Shown here: one piece after another, positions 1 to 5,499 of the stretch | How positions within the stretch are numbered: the first letter of the stretch is position 1 | How the letters are laid out: every line of letters begins with the position of its first letter | Assembly: GCA_002306815.1 (NCBI GenBank) | Contig: DBTA01000017.1 | Coordinates: forward strand, 2,286 to 8,432 | From: Dehalococcoidia bacterium UBA1328 | GTDB lineage: Bacteria > Chloroflexota > Dehalococcoidia > Lucifugimonadales > Lucifugimonadaceae | Reading direction: 5' to 3' | Length of the DNA stretch: 6,147 nucleotides | Made by a program: the position numbers and the translations under genes | Notes under the pieces: generated by a model | What the model was told of the DNA's origin: nothing | Database searches by the model: none | Seen by the model: the letters and a program-made list of their open reading frames with translations, nothing else

Positions 1-18
1 TAATGGAAGTTACTTTAT

Positions 19-1047
19 TCAAGCCTCTTGCACACCAAGTGATGTAATCCCGCGTTCATGACGGTCTATCGACTCTTCATGTTCAGGTAGACCTGCGTAG
101 TAGACACGGTCGTGTCCCGGTGCCGGTGGCGTTTCTCGCAAGTAACGCATGAAGTCGTCCATCGACTGCTTGAACCGCTTCACGTCGGTAAAGGCTTCGA
201 TCGAATAAGCGGCTACAAAGTGCGACATGTGACCGCCTTCGTAAGGTCCGAATGCGCCATCGGACATTATCCCCGCGAGTATTTGAGCCACCGCGCTAAG
301 TCCGTACCCCTTGTGAGAACCGAGCTCTCGCGTTGCGCCGTTTGGGAGGACAATCGTTTCTTCTGGAACAGAACGCTCATCCATGATCGGAGTCCCATCT
401 GCTTCAGCCATGATTCCTGGAATCGTCATCGCCTCCATCCGACGAAGAAGCTGAATCTTGTTGGCTGCAACGGATGACGAAGAAATGTCCAGCACGAAAG
501 GCGGCTCTTTGTCGGTTGGGACCGCCCATGCGTGGGGATTAGGGGCGAGCCTGGGCTCGGCACCAAATGTGGGAGGCATGCTTTGACCACCAGCGGTGAT
601 CGAATAACCGATCATGTCGTGCGGAAGCGCCATCATTGCGTGGTAGGCGATCATTCCGGCGTGACGTCCGTTGCCGAGTGAAATAGCTCCAATCCCGGTT
701 TCGCGTGCCTTCTCGATTGCCAGTTCCATGACTTGGGGAATTACGGCGATGCCAAGTCCGCGATCACAATCGACATTCGCAGTGGTCGGAGTTTCTCGAG
801 TAATTGTCCACTTCGGGGTTGGATTTATGAATCCCGCACCGACGCCCTCGATGTATCGACGCATCATGTTGGACACGCCGTGTGTGTCGACGCCGCGGGT
901 ATCCGAAAGCAGCAGCACGTCGGTCGCTTGCCATGCGTCCTTTTCGGAAAACCCAATCTTTAGAAATAGTTCGTTGACGGTTTTCCGAAGTGAGTCGGGC
1001 ATGACCCTAATCGCATCTTCTTCAGCAACATGAAAATGTTCGAGCAT
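19..1047 (-). CDS. Ldh_2 family malate/L-lactate dehydrogenase-like oxidoreductase
   Basis: This 342-residue protein is a full-length member of the Ldh_2 (malate/L-sulfolactate/ureidoglycolate dehydrogenase) family, cytosolic NAD(P)-dependent enzymes that oxidise 2-hydroxyacids or reduce 2-oxoacids or imines. Visible family marks are the T55-H56-G57 motif (usually S-H-G, carrying the proposed catalytic His), the glycine-rich stretch at about residues 118-135 with H129, A168-P-N-P171 where most members have G-T-N-P, L186-D187 followed by a Ser run, and H245-K-G-Y-G-L250. There is no signal peptide or membrane segment. Substrate cannot be assigned: the family is diverse and several motif positions are atypical here. 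The ATG start has no recognisable Shine-Dalgarno sequence. The next in-frame ATG (residue 16) would still leave the core intact, so the exact start is uncertain. It is transcribed away from the nitrilase-remnant run across a 178-bp spacer. Confidence 0.9.
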   Translation of the reverse strand: MLEHFHVAEEDAIRVMPDSLRKTVNELFLKIGFSEKDAWQATDVLLLSDTRGVDTHGVSNMMRRYIEGVGAGFINPTPKWTITRETPTTANVDCDRGLGIAVIPQVMELAIEKARETGIGAISLGNGRHAGMIAYHAMMALPHDMIGYSITAGGQSMPPTFGAEPRLAPNPHAWAVPTDKEPPFVLDISSSSVAANKIQLLRRMEAMTIPGIMAEADGTPIMDERSVPEETIVLPNGATRELGSHKGYGLSAVAQILAGIMSDGAFGPYEGGHMSHFVAAYSIEAFTDVKRFKQSMDDFMRYLRETPPAPGHDRVYYAGLPEHEESIDRHERGITSLGVQEA

Positions 1048-1094
1048 TTGAGGGTAATGGTCCGTGTTTATGGCTCAGCGCATGATTTGCGGAA

Positions 1095-1123
1095 AACATA
1101 CGCCTGAATGGTCATTGAGTAAA
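1095..1123 (-). promoter_or_regulatory. Candidate promoter for the Ldh_2 gene
   Basis: On the minus strand a weak -35 box TTTACT (1118-1123) and a -10 box TATGTT (1095-1100) are separated by 17 bases. They would start transcription near 1088, giving a leader of about 40 bases before the ATG at 1047. The -35 box is poor, so this is a spacing-based guess only. Confidence 0.25.
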
Positions 1124-1130
1124 TGCGTAT
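1098..1130. repeat. Inverted repeat ATACGC / GCGTAT in divergent spacer
   Basis: A 6-bp perfect inverted repeat, ATACGC (1098-1103) and GCGTAT (1125-1130), encloses a smaller palindrome, AATG-GT-CATT (1107-1116). It overlaps the candidate minus-strand promoter and lies between two divergently transcribed units. It could be a regulator binding site for the Ldh_2 gene, the nitrilase-remnant run or both. The arms are short, so chance is possible. Confidence 0.25.
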
Positions 1131-1212
1131 TCAACCGATATCACACAACTAAAGAGTGACTCGGTGGATTCGTACCTGTTGTAGGATTCCCGGTACTTAG
1201 GGAAACCAGCTC

Positions 1213-1217
1213 GGGGA
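1213..1217 (+). promoter_or_regulatory. Ribosome binding site GGGGA supporting a TTG start
   Basis: GGGGA ends 8 bases before the TTG at 1226. This spacing is ideal and is the reason for preferring the TTG start, which also lies just before the conserved first beta-strand (IAVIQM) of the nitrilase fold. Confidence 0.6.
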
Positions 1218-1225
1218 ATCAACGC

Positions 1226-1576
1226 TTGCAGGACGTAACAATTGCCGTCATTCAGATGACTTCTGTTGTTGGCGATATTGAAGGTAATTTGGAATCGGTA
1301 GATCGGTTGTTAGGCGATGCGGTTCGCCAGAGCGTGGAGATTGCCTGCTTCCCCGAACTTTCAGTTTGCGGATACACCACGAGCGAACGCAGTGGAGAAC
1401 CGGCTAACGGAACGCGCGTTCCTCCGGCGGTAGAAGTGCCGAGTGAAACGGAAGAGGAAATTGTTATCAAACGACTCGAATCTGGAGAACTTGAGTCTGC
1501 GCGCAGTATCCCGGAGACGTTGTTCAGGCACTTCAGACGGCCTGAAATTTACGAGTCATGGGAGACTAAATCATGA
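1226..1576 (+). CDS. Carbon-nitrogen hydrolase (nitrilase superfamily), internally deleted
   Basis: The 116-residue product begins like a nitrilase-superfamily amidase: the first strand and turn (I6-A-V-I-Q-M then V15-G-D-I-E-G-N21) and the FPEL-x-x-x-GY motif with the first catalytic residue at E44. Its end resembles the normal C-terminus of the same family: G87-E-L-E-S-A-R93, then F103-R-R-P-E-I-Y109, like the usual R-D-R-R-P-E-L-Y tail. Family members are about 260-300 residues, so some 150-180 residues between about residues 70 and 82 are missing, including the catalytic Lys and Cys. It therefore looks like an in-frame internal deletion that kept the reading frame, and hydrolase activity is not expected. 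Start is TTG with a good GGGGA ribosome site. Its last codons carry the ribosome site of the next gene, and the stop overlaps that gene's ATG (ATGA). It could alternatively be a small derived protein with a structural role. Confidence 0.7.
   Translation: MQDVTIAVIQMTSVVGDIEGNLESVDRLLGDAVRQSVEIACFPELSVCGYTTSERSGEPANGTRVPPAVEVPSETEEEIVIKRLESGELESARSIPETLFRHFRRPEIYESWETKS
1560..1564 (+). promoter_or_regulatory. Ribosome binding site GGGAG inside the end of the nitrilase remnant
   Basis: GGGAG ends 8 bases before the ATG at 1573 and lies inside the final codons of the nitrilase remnant. Together with the ATGA overlap it implies translational coupling, which may explain why the remnant reading frame has stayed open. 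Confidence 0.6.
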
Positions 1577-2124
1577 CATCGTTCGTCACTCCGCGGGAGT
1601 TGGTGGCTCTGATTCATGGTCGTTCCGGTAAGGGATGTGTCGTGGTCACCGGGGCAGGTGTGAGTGCCTTGAATCACCTCTTCTCACAACCAGGTGGATC
1701 GCGCACGATGCTAGATGCCCAGGTGCCGTATTCAATTCGGGCGCTTACTGAGTACGTCGGCAAACTCGCCGAACAGCACGTTTCGGCGATTGAGGCACAG
1801 CTAATGTCCAGCTCAGCGTTTAAGCGCGCCCAACATCTAACTAACAACGAGGAAAATACGGAGATACTTTTTGGCGTCGGGTGCACGGCGGCCTTGGCGA
1901 CGGATAGAGCGAGACGCGGAGAAGATCGCGCACACATCTCATGGACCAACGGTGTTTCTTCTGGCGAGTCTTATATATGGTTCGATAAATCGAATCGTAC
2001 TCGTCCGGACGAGGAAGAATTGGTTTCAGCGATGGTGTTGAACGCCGTTGCGTCGGCTATAGGAATTGAAGAACGCATAAAAATCGAGGAATTAGACACC
2101 GAGCAGTTTAATGAATCTAATTGA
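1573..2124 (+). CDS. CinA/PncC-like domain protein
   Basis: This 183-residue soluble protein resembles the C-terminal CinA (PncC, nicotinamide-nucleotide amidase) fold. Matching landmarks are V25-T26-G-A-G29 where PncC has the x-T-G-G turn, the P40-G-G-S43 and V51-P-Y-S54 stretches that parallel the PncC P-G-A-S and V-x-Y-S elements, and G101-V-G-C-T105 followed by T110-D where PncC has its second T-G-x-A-G-P-G-G loop. The ESxTGG signature itself is not conserved: the positions of Glu and catalytic Ser appear to be V23 and V24. NMN deamidation is therefore doubtful, and nucleotide binding or altered chemistry is as likely. From memory, a similar CinA-like domain is fused to an NMNAT-like domain in plant proteins annotated as nucleotidylyl transferase superfamily; here the two are separate genes overlapping by 14 bp. 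The start is fixed by GGGAG at 1560 and the ATGA overlap. Confidence 0.65.
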   Translation: MTSFVTPRELVALIHGRSGKGCVVVTGAGVSALNHLFSQPGGSRTMLDAQVPYSIRALTEYVGKLAEQHVSAIEAQLMSSSAFKRAQHLTNNEENTEILFGVGCTAALATDRARRGEDRAHISWTNGVSSGESYIWFDKSNRTRPDEEELVSAMVLNAVASAIGIEERIKIEELDTEQFNESN

Positions 2125-2728
2125 TCGGCTCTACGAAGAACAAATCGGAGCCATCGTTATCGGTCCAGATGGCGTGTCAACGGAATCGGTTCCTGACCAA
2201 CCGCTCGTGCTTGCCGGGTCGTTTAACCCCCTCCATGATGGTCATCTGGCGATGCTCGACGCCGCGCAGCAAATGGTGAATCGCCAAGCGTATTTCGAGA
2301 TTTCTATCGAGAACGTGGATAAGCCGAGGCTTGCGAAGAGCGAACTACAAAAACGCGCAGCTCAAATATCAAAAACAGGTGGCTCGCTGATCGTGACTAA
2401 CGCACAGCGGTTTACTGAAAAATCCTCTCTTATTCCCGGCGCTATTTTCGTGATTGGAATGGATACGTACATCCGGCTAATGGATGGTCGCTATTACCCG
2501 GATCATGTCGCTGGTGACCATTCAGCGGTGGAGAACTCTTTAGATTTGATTGATGAAAACGGCTGTAGTTTCATCGTCGCGGGGAGGGTAGATGATCGCA
2601 ATCAGTTCACAATCCTTCACGATATCGACTTCGAAGTACCAATGCGTTTCAAGGACATGTTCACCGAACTTACCGAAACTCAGTTCCGTTCAGATCTGTC
2701 ATCTACGGAAATTCGAAACAAACGCTGA
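2111..2728 (+). CDS. NadD/NMNAT-like nucleotidylyltransferase
   Basis: The 205-residue product has both signatures of the nucleotidylyltransferase superfamily that transfers an AMP or CMP group from a nucleoside triphosphate: G36-S-F-N-P-L-H42-D-G-H45 (the GxFxPxHxGH phosphate-binding motif) and S197-S-T-E-I-R202 (the ISSTxIR motif). Between them, G-M-D-T-Y (about 118) and an A-G-R stretch (about 157) fit the Rossmann-like core. Likely acceptors are NaMN or NMN, but other mononucleotides or phosphorylated small molecules are possible. Differences from housekeeping NadD are a 35-residue N-terminal lead before the first motif and a C-terminus ending three residues after SSTEIR. Its ATG lies 14 bp inside the CinA-like gene in another frame, with only a distant GAGGA (2086-2090) as a possible ribosome site, so translation is probably coupled. 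The overlap and shared context argue that the two proteins act together. Confidence 0.8.
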   Translation: MNLIDRLYEEQIGAIVIGPDGVSTESVPDQPLVLAGSFNPLHDGHLAMLDAAQQMVNRQAYFEISIENVDKPRLAKSELQKRAAQISKTGGSLIVTNAQRFTEKSSLIPGAIFVIGMDTYIRLMDGRYYPDHVAGDHSAVENSLDLIDENGCSFIVAGRVDDRNQFTILHDIDFEVPMRFKDMFTELTETQFRSDLSSTEIRNKR

Positions 2729-2834
2729 TCAATTCGCCCGCATATCGGAACCTTACCGGACAATTGTGCATCAAACTATTTTGTCGAATCACGGTCACTC
2801 GCTACTTTTATCGAATGAAAGCTGATCACAAACT

Positions 2835-3422
2835 ATGACTTTTACTGACAAAAAGAATTCCAGGATCGCCGACGCAGATGTAGAGCCGATGTTTACAGAT
2901 CGCTGGTCTTCCAAGGCGTTTACTTCCGAAAAGCTCAGCGAAGACCAAATTGCTTCATTATTTGAAGCGGCGCACTGGGCACCATCGGCAAATAATCGCC
3001 AGCCTTGGCTTTTCGTCTACTCCACAGATGGTCCCGATCGGGAAAAATTCAATTCTCTACTGAGTGAAGGTAACGCTCGGTATGTGCCTAACGCGGCAAT
3101 GATGGTTCTTGTTTTTGCTCGAACGGTCGACGATGAGGGGAACAAGATTCGAACCTCGCACTTCGACACTGGTGCTGCGTGGATGTCGCTGGCGTTGCAG
3201 GCAAACCGAATGGGATTAAACACTCGAGCGCTGGGCGGTATTGACCTCGATGCTGCTTACGACGTCGCAGGTGTTCCTCGTGACAAGTTCGAGACAATCT
3301 GCGGGATCGCTGTCGGGTACAGGGGAACGGACGACGATATTCATCCCAGAATGGCAAAGCAGAACTTCGCCAACGACCGAAAAGACGTTAGCGAAGTCGC
3401 ATTCAACGGCAAGTATTCGTAG
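2835..3422 (+). CDS. Nitroreductase family protein
   Basis: This is a full-length, 195-residue member of the nitroreductase (NfsA/FRase-type) family, cytosolic FMN-dependent NAD(P)H oxidoreductases acting on nitroaromatics, quinones or other electron-poor substrates. FMN-binding marks are R23-W-S-S-K27-A-F29 (the RxSxRxF element), A49-P-S-A-N-N-R-Q-P-W58 (the APSxxNxQPW element), the D-T-G-A-A-W helix near residue 113, and the late I-A-V-G-Y-R-G segment followed by a basic R-K-x-x-S-E-x-x-F tail. The last matches a common branch of short single-domain nitroreductases. The physiological substrate is not predictable. It lies 106 bp after the nucleotidylyltransferase gene with no obvious ribosome site or strong promoter, so it may be read through from the upstream run or have its own weak promoter. 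Its TAG stop is immediately followed by the stop of the opposing SDR gene. Confidence 0.92.
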   Translation: MTFTDKKNSRIADADVEPMFTDRWSSKAFTSEKLSEDQIASLFEAAHWAPSANNRQPWLFVYSTDGPDREKFNSLLSEGNARYVPNAAMMVLVFARTVDDEGNKIRTSHFDTGAAWMSLALQANRMGLNTRALGGIDLDAAYDVAGVPRDKFETICGIAVGYRGTDDDIHPRMAKQNFANDRKDVSEVAFNGKYS

Positions 3423-4289
3423 TTAAACCGAGTCTCGATCCGCCGCCGCACCGGGGATGATGGTGTCGGGATGGGCTCGGATATATTCCGCCTGTCGCGC
3501 ACCGAACATTTCCTGCAACTGAACTGTTAGACCACCGTCGATAGCCAACGTGTGCCCGGTGATGAACGACGCATCTGCTGAGCATAGGAACGCGATACCG
3601 TTCGCAATATCGTCCGGAGTTCCGGTGCGTCTGAGCGGATACTGATCCGCAAAGAATTCGTGTCCGGAAGGATTTTTCTCCCACATTTTTGCGAGACCTT
3701 CTCCAACGATGTGTCCGGGCGCAATTGCGTTCACTCGTATGCCGTTAGGACCAAAATCAGTTGCCATTTGTCGGGTCATTCCAACTACGCCGGCTTTTCC
3801 AGCCTCGTATACCAACATGCCCGGCTCTTGAAGAAAGCTGTGGACAGAGGCGAGGTTGACAATGTTTCCACCGCCACCAGCACGCATGTGTGGAATAGCG
3901 TGCTTGGCACCGAGATACAAGGCTTTCAACAGAACGTCGATTCCATAGTCCCAACCGTCTTCTTCAACGGTCAGAGCGGTTCCCTGGATGATCGATACGC
4001 CATCAATTACGCCGAACGCATTCTGTACAAGGATGTCGAGGCGACCGTATAGGTCAACGGCTTCATTGACCATTCGAGTGATATCTTCGCTAACCGAAAC
4101 ATCGACATGACTGGAAGCTGCGGTCCCACCTGCCTCCCTGATTCGCTCGACATTTGCTGCCGCTGCTTCGTCGTTGATATCGGCAATGAACACACTTGCG
4201 CCTTCGGATGCCAGTTTTCGAGCCGTGGCTCCGCCAATACCCAGCGCACCACCGGTTATGATCGCTACTTGTCCTTCAAATCTGCTCAT
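3423..4289 (-). CDS. SDR family oxidoreductase (short-chain dehydrogenase/reductase)
   Basis: The 288-residue product is a classical SDR, a cytosolic NAD(P)-dependent alcohol/ketone oxidoreductase. The cofactor motif T12-G-G-A-L-G17-I-G19 is intact. D37 at the end of the second strand favours NAD over NADP, and D63 follows in H-V-D-V. The catalytic set is S148, Y161 and K165 with the normal 13-residue Ser-Tyr spacing, in Y-E-A-G-K. P-G at about 191 and the terminal I-D-G-G (250-253) are present. Two deviations: the NNAG motif reads Q89-N-A-F-G93, and the helix-4 Asn of the catalytic tetrad appears to be L120. The tail after G253 is 35 residues, longer than the usual 5-10, so this is an extended form within the FabG-like branch. 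The ATG has a close GAGG ribosome site 4 bases upstream. It diverges from the kinase gene and abuts the nitroreductase stop. Confidence 0.93.
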   Translation of the reverse strand: MSRFEGQVAIITGGALGIGGATARKLASEGASVFIADINDEAAAANVERIREAGGTAASSHVDVSVSEDITRMVNEAVDLYGRLDILVQNAFGVIDGVSIIQGTALTVEEDGWDYGIDVLLKALYLGAKHAIPHMRAGGGGNIVNLASVHSFLQEPGMLVYEAGKAGVVGMTRQMATDFGPNGIRVNAIAPGHIVGEGLAKMWEKNPSGHEFFADQYPLRRTGTPDDIANGIAFLCSADASFITGHTLAIDGGLTVQLQEMFGARQAEYIRAHPDTIIPGAAADRDSV

Positions 4290-4293
4290 GCCG

Positions 4294-4297
4294 CCTC
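4294..4297 (-). promoter_or_regulatory. Ribosome binding site GAGG for the SDR gene
   Basis: On the minus strand GAGG is followed by four bases and then the ATG at 4289. The spacing is a little tight but supports this ATG over later in-frame starts, since the TGxxxGIG motif begins at residue 12. Confidence 0.5.
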
Positions 4298-4348
4298 GCT
4301 AGTCGATTCTTATTGAGTGAGATCGATAATGGCGAAATGGTATCTGAT

Positions 4349-4376
4349 TTGAAGATTGGCACTTTACCGATATAGA
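4349..4376 (+). promoter_or_regulatory. Candidate promoter for the phosphotransferase gene
   Basis: TTGAAG (4349-4354) and TATAGA (4371-4376) are separated by 16 bases and fit a housekeeping-type promoter reasonably well. Transcription would begin near 4383, leaving a leader of about 25 bases with no clear ribosome binding site before the ATG at 4408. Confidence 0.45.
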
Positions 4377-4390
4377 CGATATTCGCTTTG

Positions 4391-4401
4391 AGTGTGACAC
4401 T
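4391..4401. promoter_or_regulatory. Palindrome AGTGT-G-ACACT, candidate operator
   Basis: An 11-base perfect palindrome with one central base lies between the predicted transcription start of the kinase gene and its ATG, the usual place for a repressor site. Its right end touches the right arm of the ATGGCGAAA inverted repeat. No regulator gene is present in the window. Confidence 0.35.
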
Positions 4402-4407
4402 TTCGCC

Positions 4408-5499
4408 ATGCCGAATATTCCGATAAGGCGTGAAGAGATCACCAACGAGTGGCTCGCTTTGACGCTGTCCGGGTCTGGTGCATGCGAGATCTCAGACTGT
4501 GACTTCGAAGAGATGACCGGTCACAATCCCGAGTTGTCGCAGTTATTCCGCGTGCGCATTCAGTACCGCAAAAGGGGCGAGACGCATCCTGATGTTGTGA
4601 TCGTCAAGATCCCACCAGAGAACGATGAGACGCGCCTGCGGGAAGCGGGATGCGGACCGTACGAGGGTGAGTTAGGTGCATATCGCCTGCTAGAACCATT
4701 TTATGGATCGAACATTGCGCGGATGTACGGTGCCGTCGAAGATCTAAACGAAAGAACAGCATGTTTCGTTTTCGAGGACATTGGGACATTGCCTGCGGGT
4801 GACAAATACGCCAGGATCGACCTCGGTCTCGCTAAAGAAACACTGAGCTTTATGGCTACATACCACGCTCGGTTCTGGAATCACTCCACCCTGGAGACTA
4901 AACTCTGGATTCGCGACGCCGATTGGTCGTTTCTTTTCAACCAGGATCCTCTTGAATCAGCGATCGGTTGGCGGGTGATCAGAGATGATGATCGGTTCGA
5001 GAAAACTGGTGGATTGGTCGTTGCGGGTGAGTATTTAGGGGCTCGGTTACTCGATCTCCAAGTGGCAATGAGGAGTCGACCTAACACGTTGACTCACAAC
5101 GATTTTCACCACGGGAACGTGTTGTTACGAAACACGGCGTCAGGTTCTGTTCCGGTAATTGTCGATTGGCAAATGTCAGCATTTGCAGGTGGCACGAACG
5201 ATCTCGCGAAGTTCCTCATGACCACTGTTCCGTTCAAGGTGCTTGTGGAGAACGAAACTCGGTTAGTTCATCACTATGTTGATGAATTGAAAGCTCATGG
5301 TGTGTCCGGATACGAGTTCGACGAGTGCTGGCGGGATTATCGGCGAGCGCAAGTGGCAACGTTCGGGAACTATGCAATTAGTTGCTACAAAACTTCGCCA
5401 GATGGAGGCCTGATCGAATCGTCAGGAGATTCGACCCACGCGGTTATTCGAGCTCTGACGCTTGCTGATCCGGACGAGATGGCGGAAGTGCTGCCTTAG
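4408..5499 (+). CDS. Phosphotransferase (APH / ecdysteroid-kinase-like family)
   Basis: This 363-residue soluble protein has the aminoglycoside-phosphotransferase/choline-kinase fold seen in EcKinase-like and APH families, which move the gamma-phosphate of ATP onto a hydroxyl of a small molecule. Visible are the ATP-lysine K67 in V-I-V-K-I-P, a pairing Glu at about 86-88 (E-G-E-L-G-A-Y), a hinge near F-V-F-E-D-I (about 119-124), the catalytic loop H230-N-D-F-H-H-G-N237 with base D232 and metal ligand N237, and the metal-binding D253-W254 in V-D-W-Q. All key residues are intact, so activity is expected. The length fits the larger EcKinase-like members better than classical antibiotic kinases of about 260-270 residues, so drug resistance is not the first guess. 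The ATG lacks a ribosome site. A divergent SDR gene suggests a common hydroxylated or keto substrate, which is an inference. Confidence 0.88.
   Translation: MPNIPIRREEITNEWLALTLSGSGACEISDCDFEEMTGHNPELSQLFRVRIQYRKRGETHPDVVIVKIPPENDETRLREAGCGPYEGELGAYRLLEPFYGSNIARMYGAVEDLNERTACFVFEDIGTLPAGDKYARIDLGLAKETLSFMATYHARFWNHSTLETKLWIRDADWSFLFNQDPLESAIGWRVIRDDDRFEKTGGLVVAGEYLGARLLDLQVAMRSRPNTLTHNDFHHGNVLLRNTASGSVPVIVDWQMSAFAGGTNDLAKFLMTTVPFKVLVENETRLVHHYVDELKAHGVSGYEFDECWRDYRRAQVATFGNYAISCYKTSPDGGLIESSGDSTHAVIRALTLADPDEMAEVLP

Larger units (their letters stand above)
4329..4409. repeat. 9-bp perfect inverted repeat spanning the SDR/kinase divergent spacer
   Basis: ATGGCGAAA (4329-4337) is repeated as its exact complement TTTCGCCAT (4401-4409), 63 bases apart. 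The right copy covers the kinase start codon, and the left copy overlaps CATTAT (4326-4331, minus strand), a possible -10 box for the SDR gene. Paired sites in this arrangement would suit a regulator controlling both divergent genes, possibly by looping. A 9-bp match in a spacer this short has a low but real chance probability. Confidence 0.4.

Noticed and set aside
1154..1162. GAGTGACTC palindrome in the first divergent spacer
   Set aside because: Only 9 bases and not placed over a convincing promoter. It resembles the AGTGTGACACT element only superficially.
2781..2808. Promoter TTGTCG-N16-TACTTT before the nitroreductase gene
   Set aside because: Both boxes match consensus poorly and the resulting start would lack a ribosome site. 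Read-through from the upstream run is equally possible.
2592..2825. 77-codon plus-strand frame overlapping the nucleotidylyltransferase end
   Set aside because: It lies mostly in another frame of a well-supported gene and has no sensible protein pattern, so it does not fill the gap before the nitroreductase.
3660..4052. 130-codon plus-strand frame opposite the SDR gene
   Set aside because: Antisense shadow of the SDR, whose catalytic and cofactor motifs make the minus-strand reading certain.
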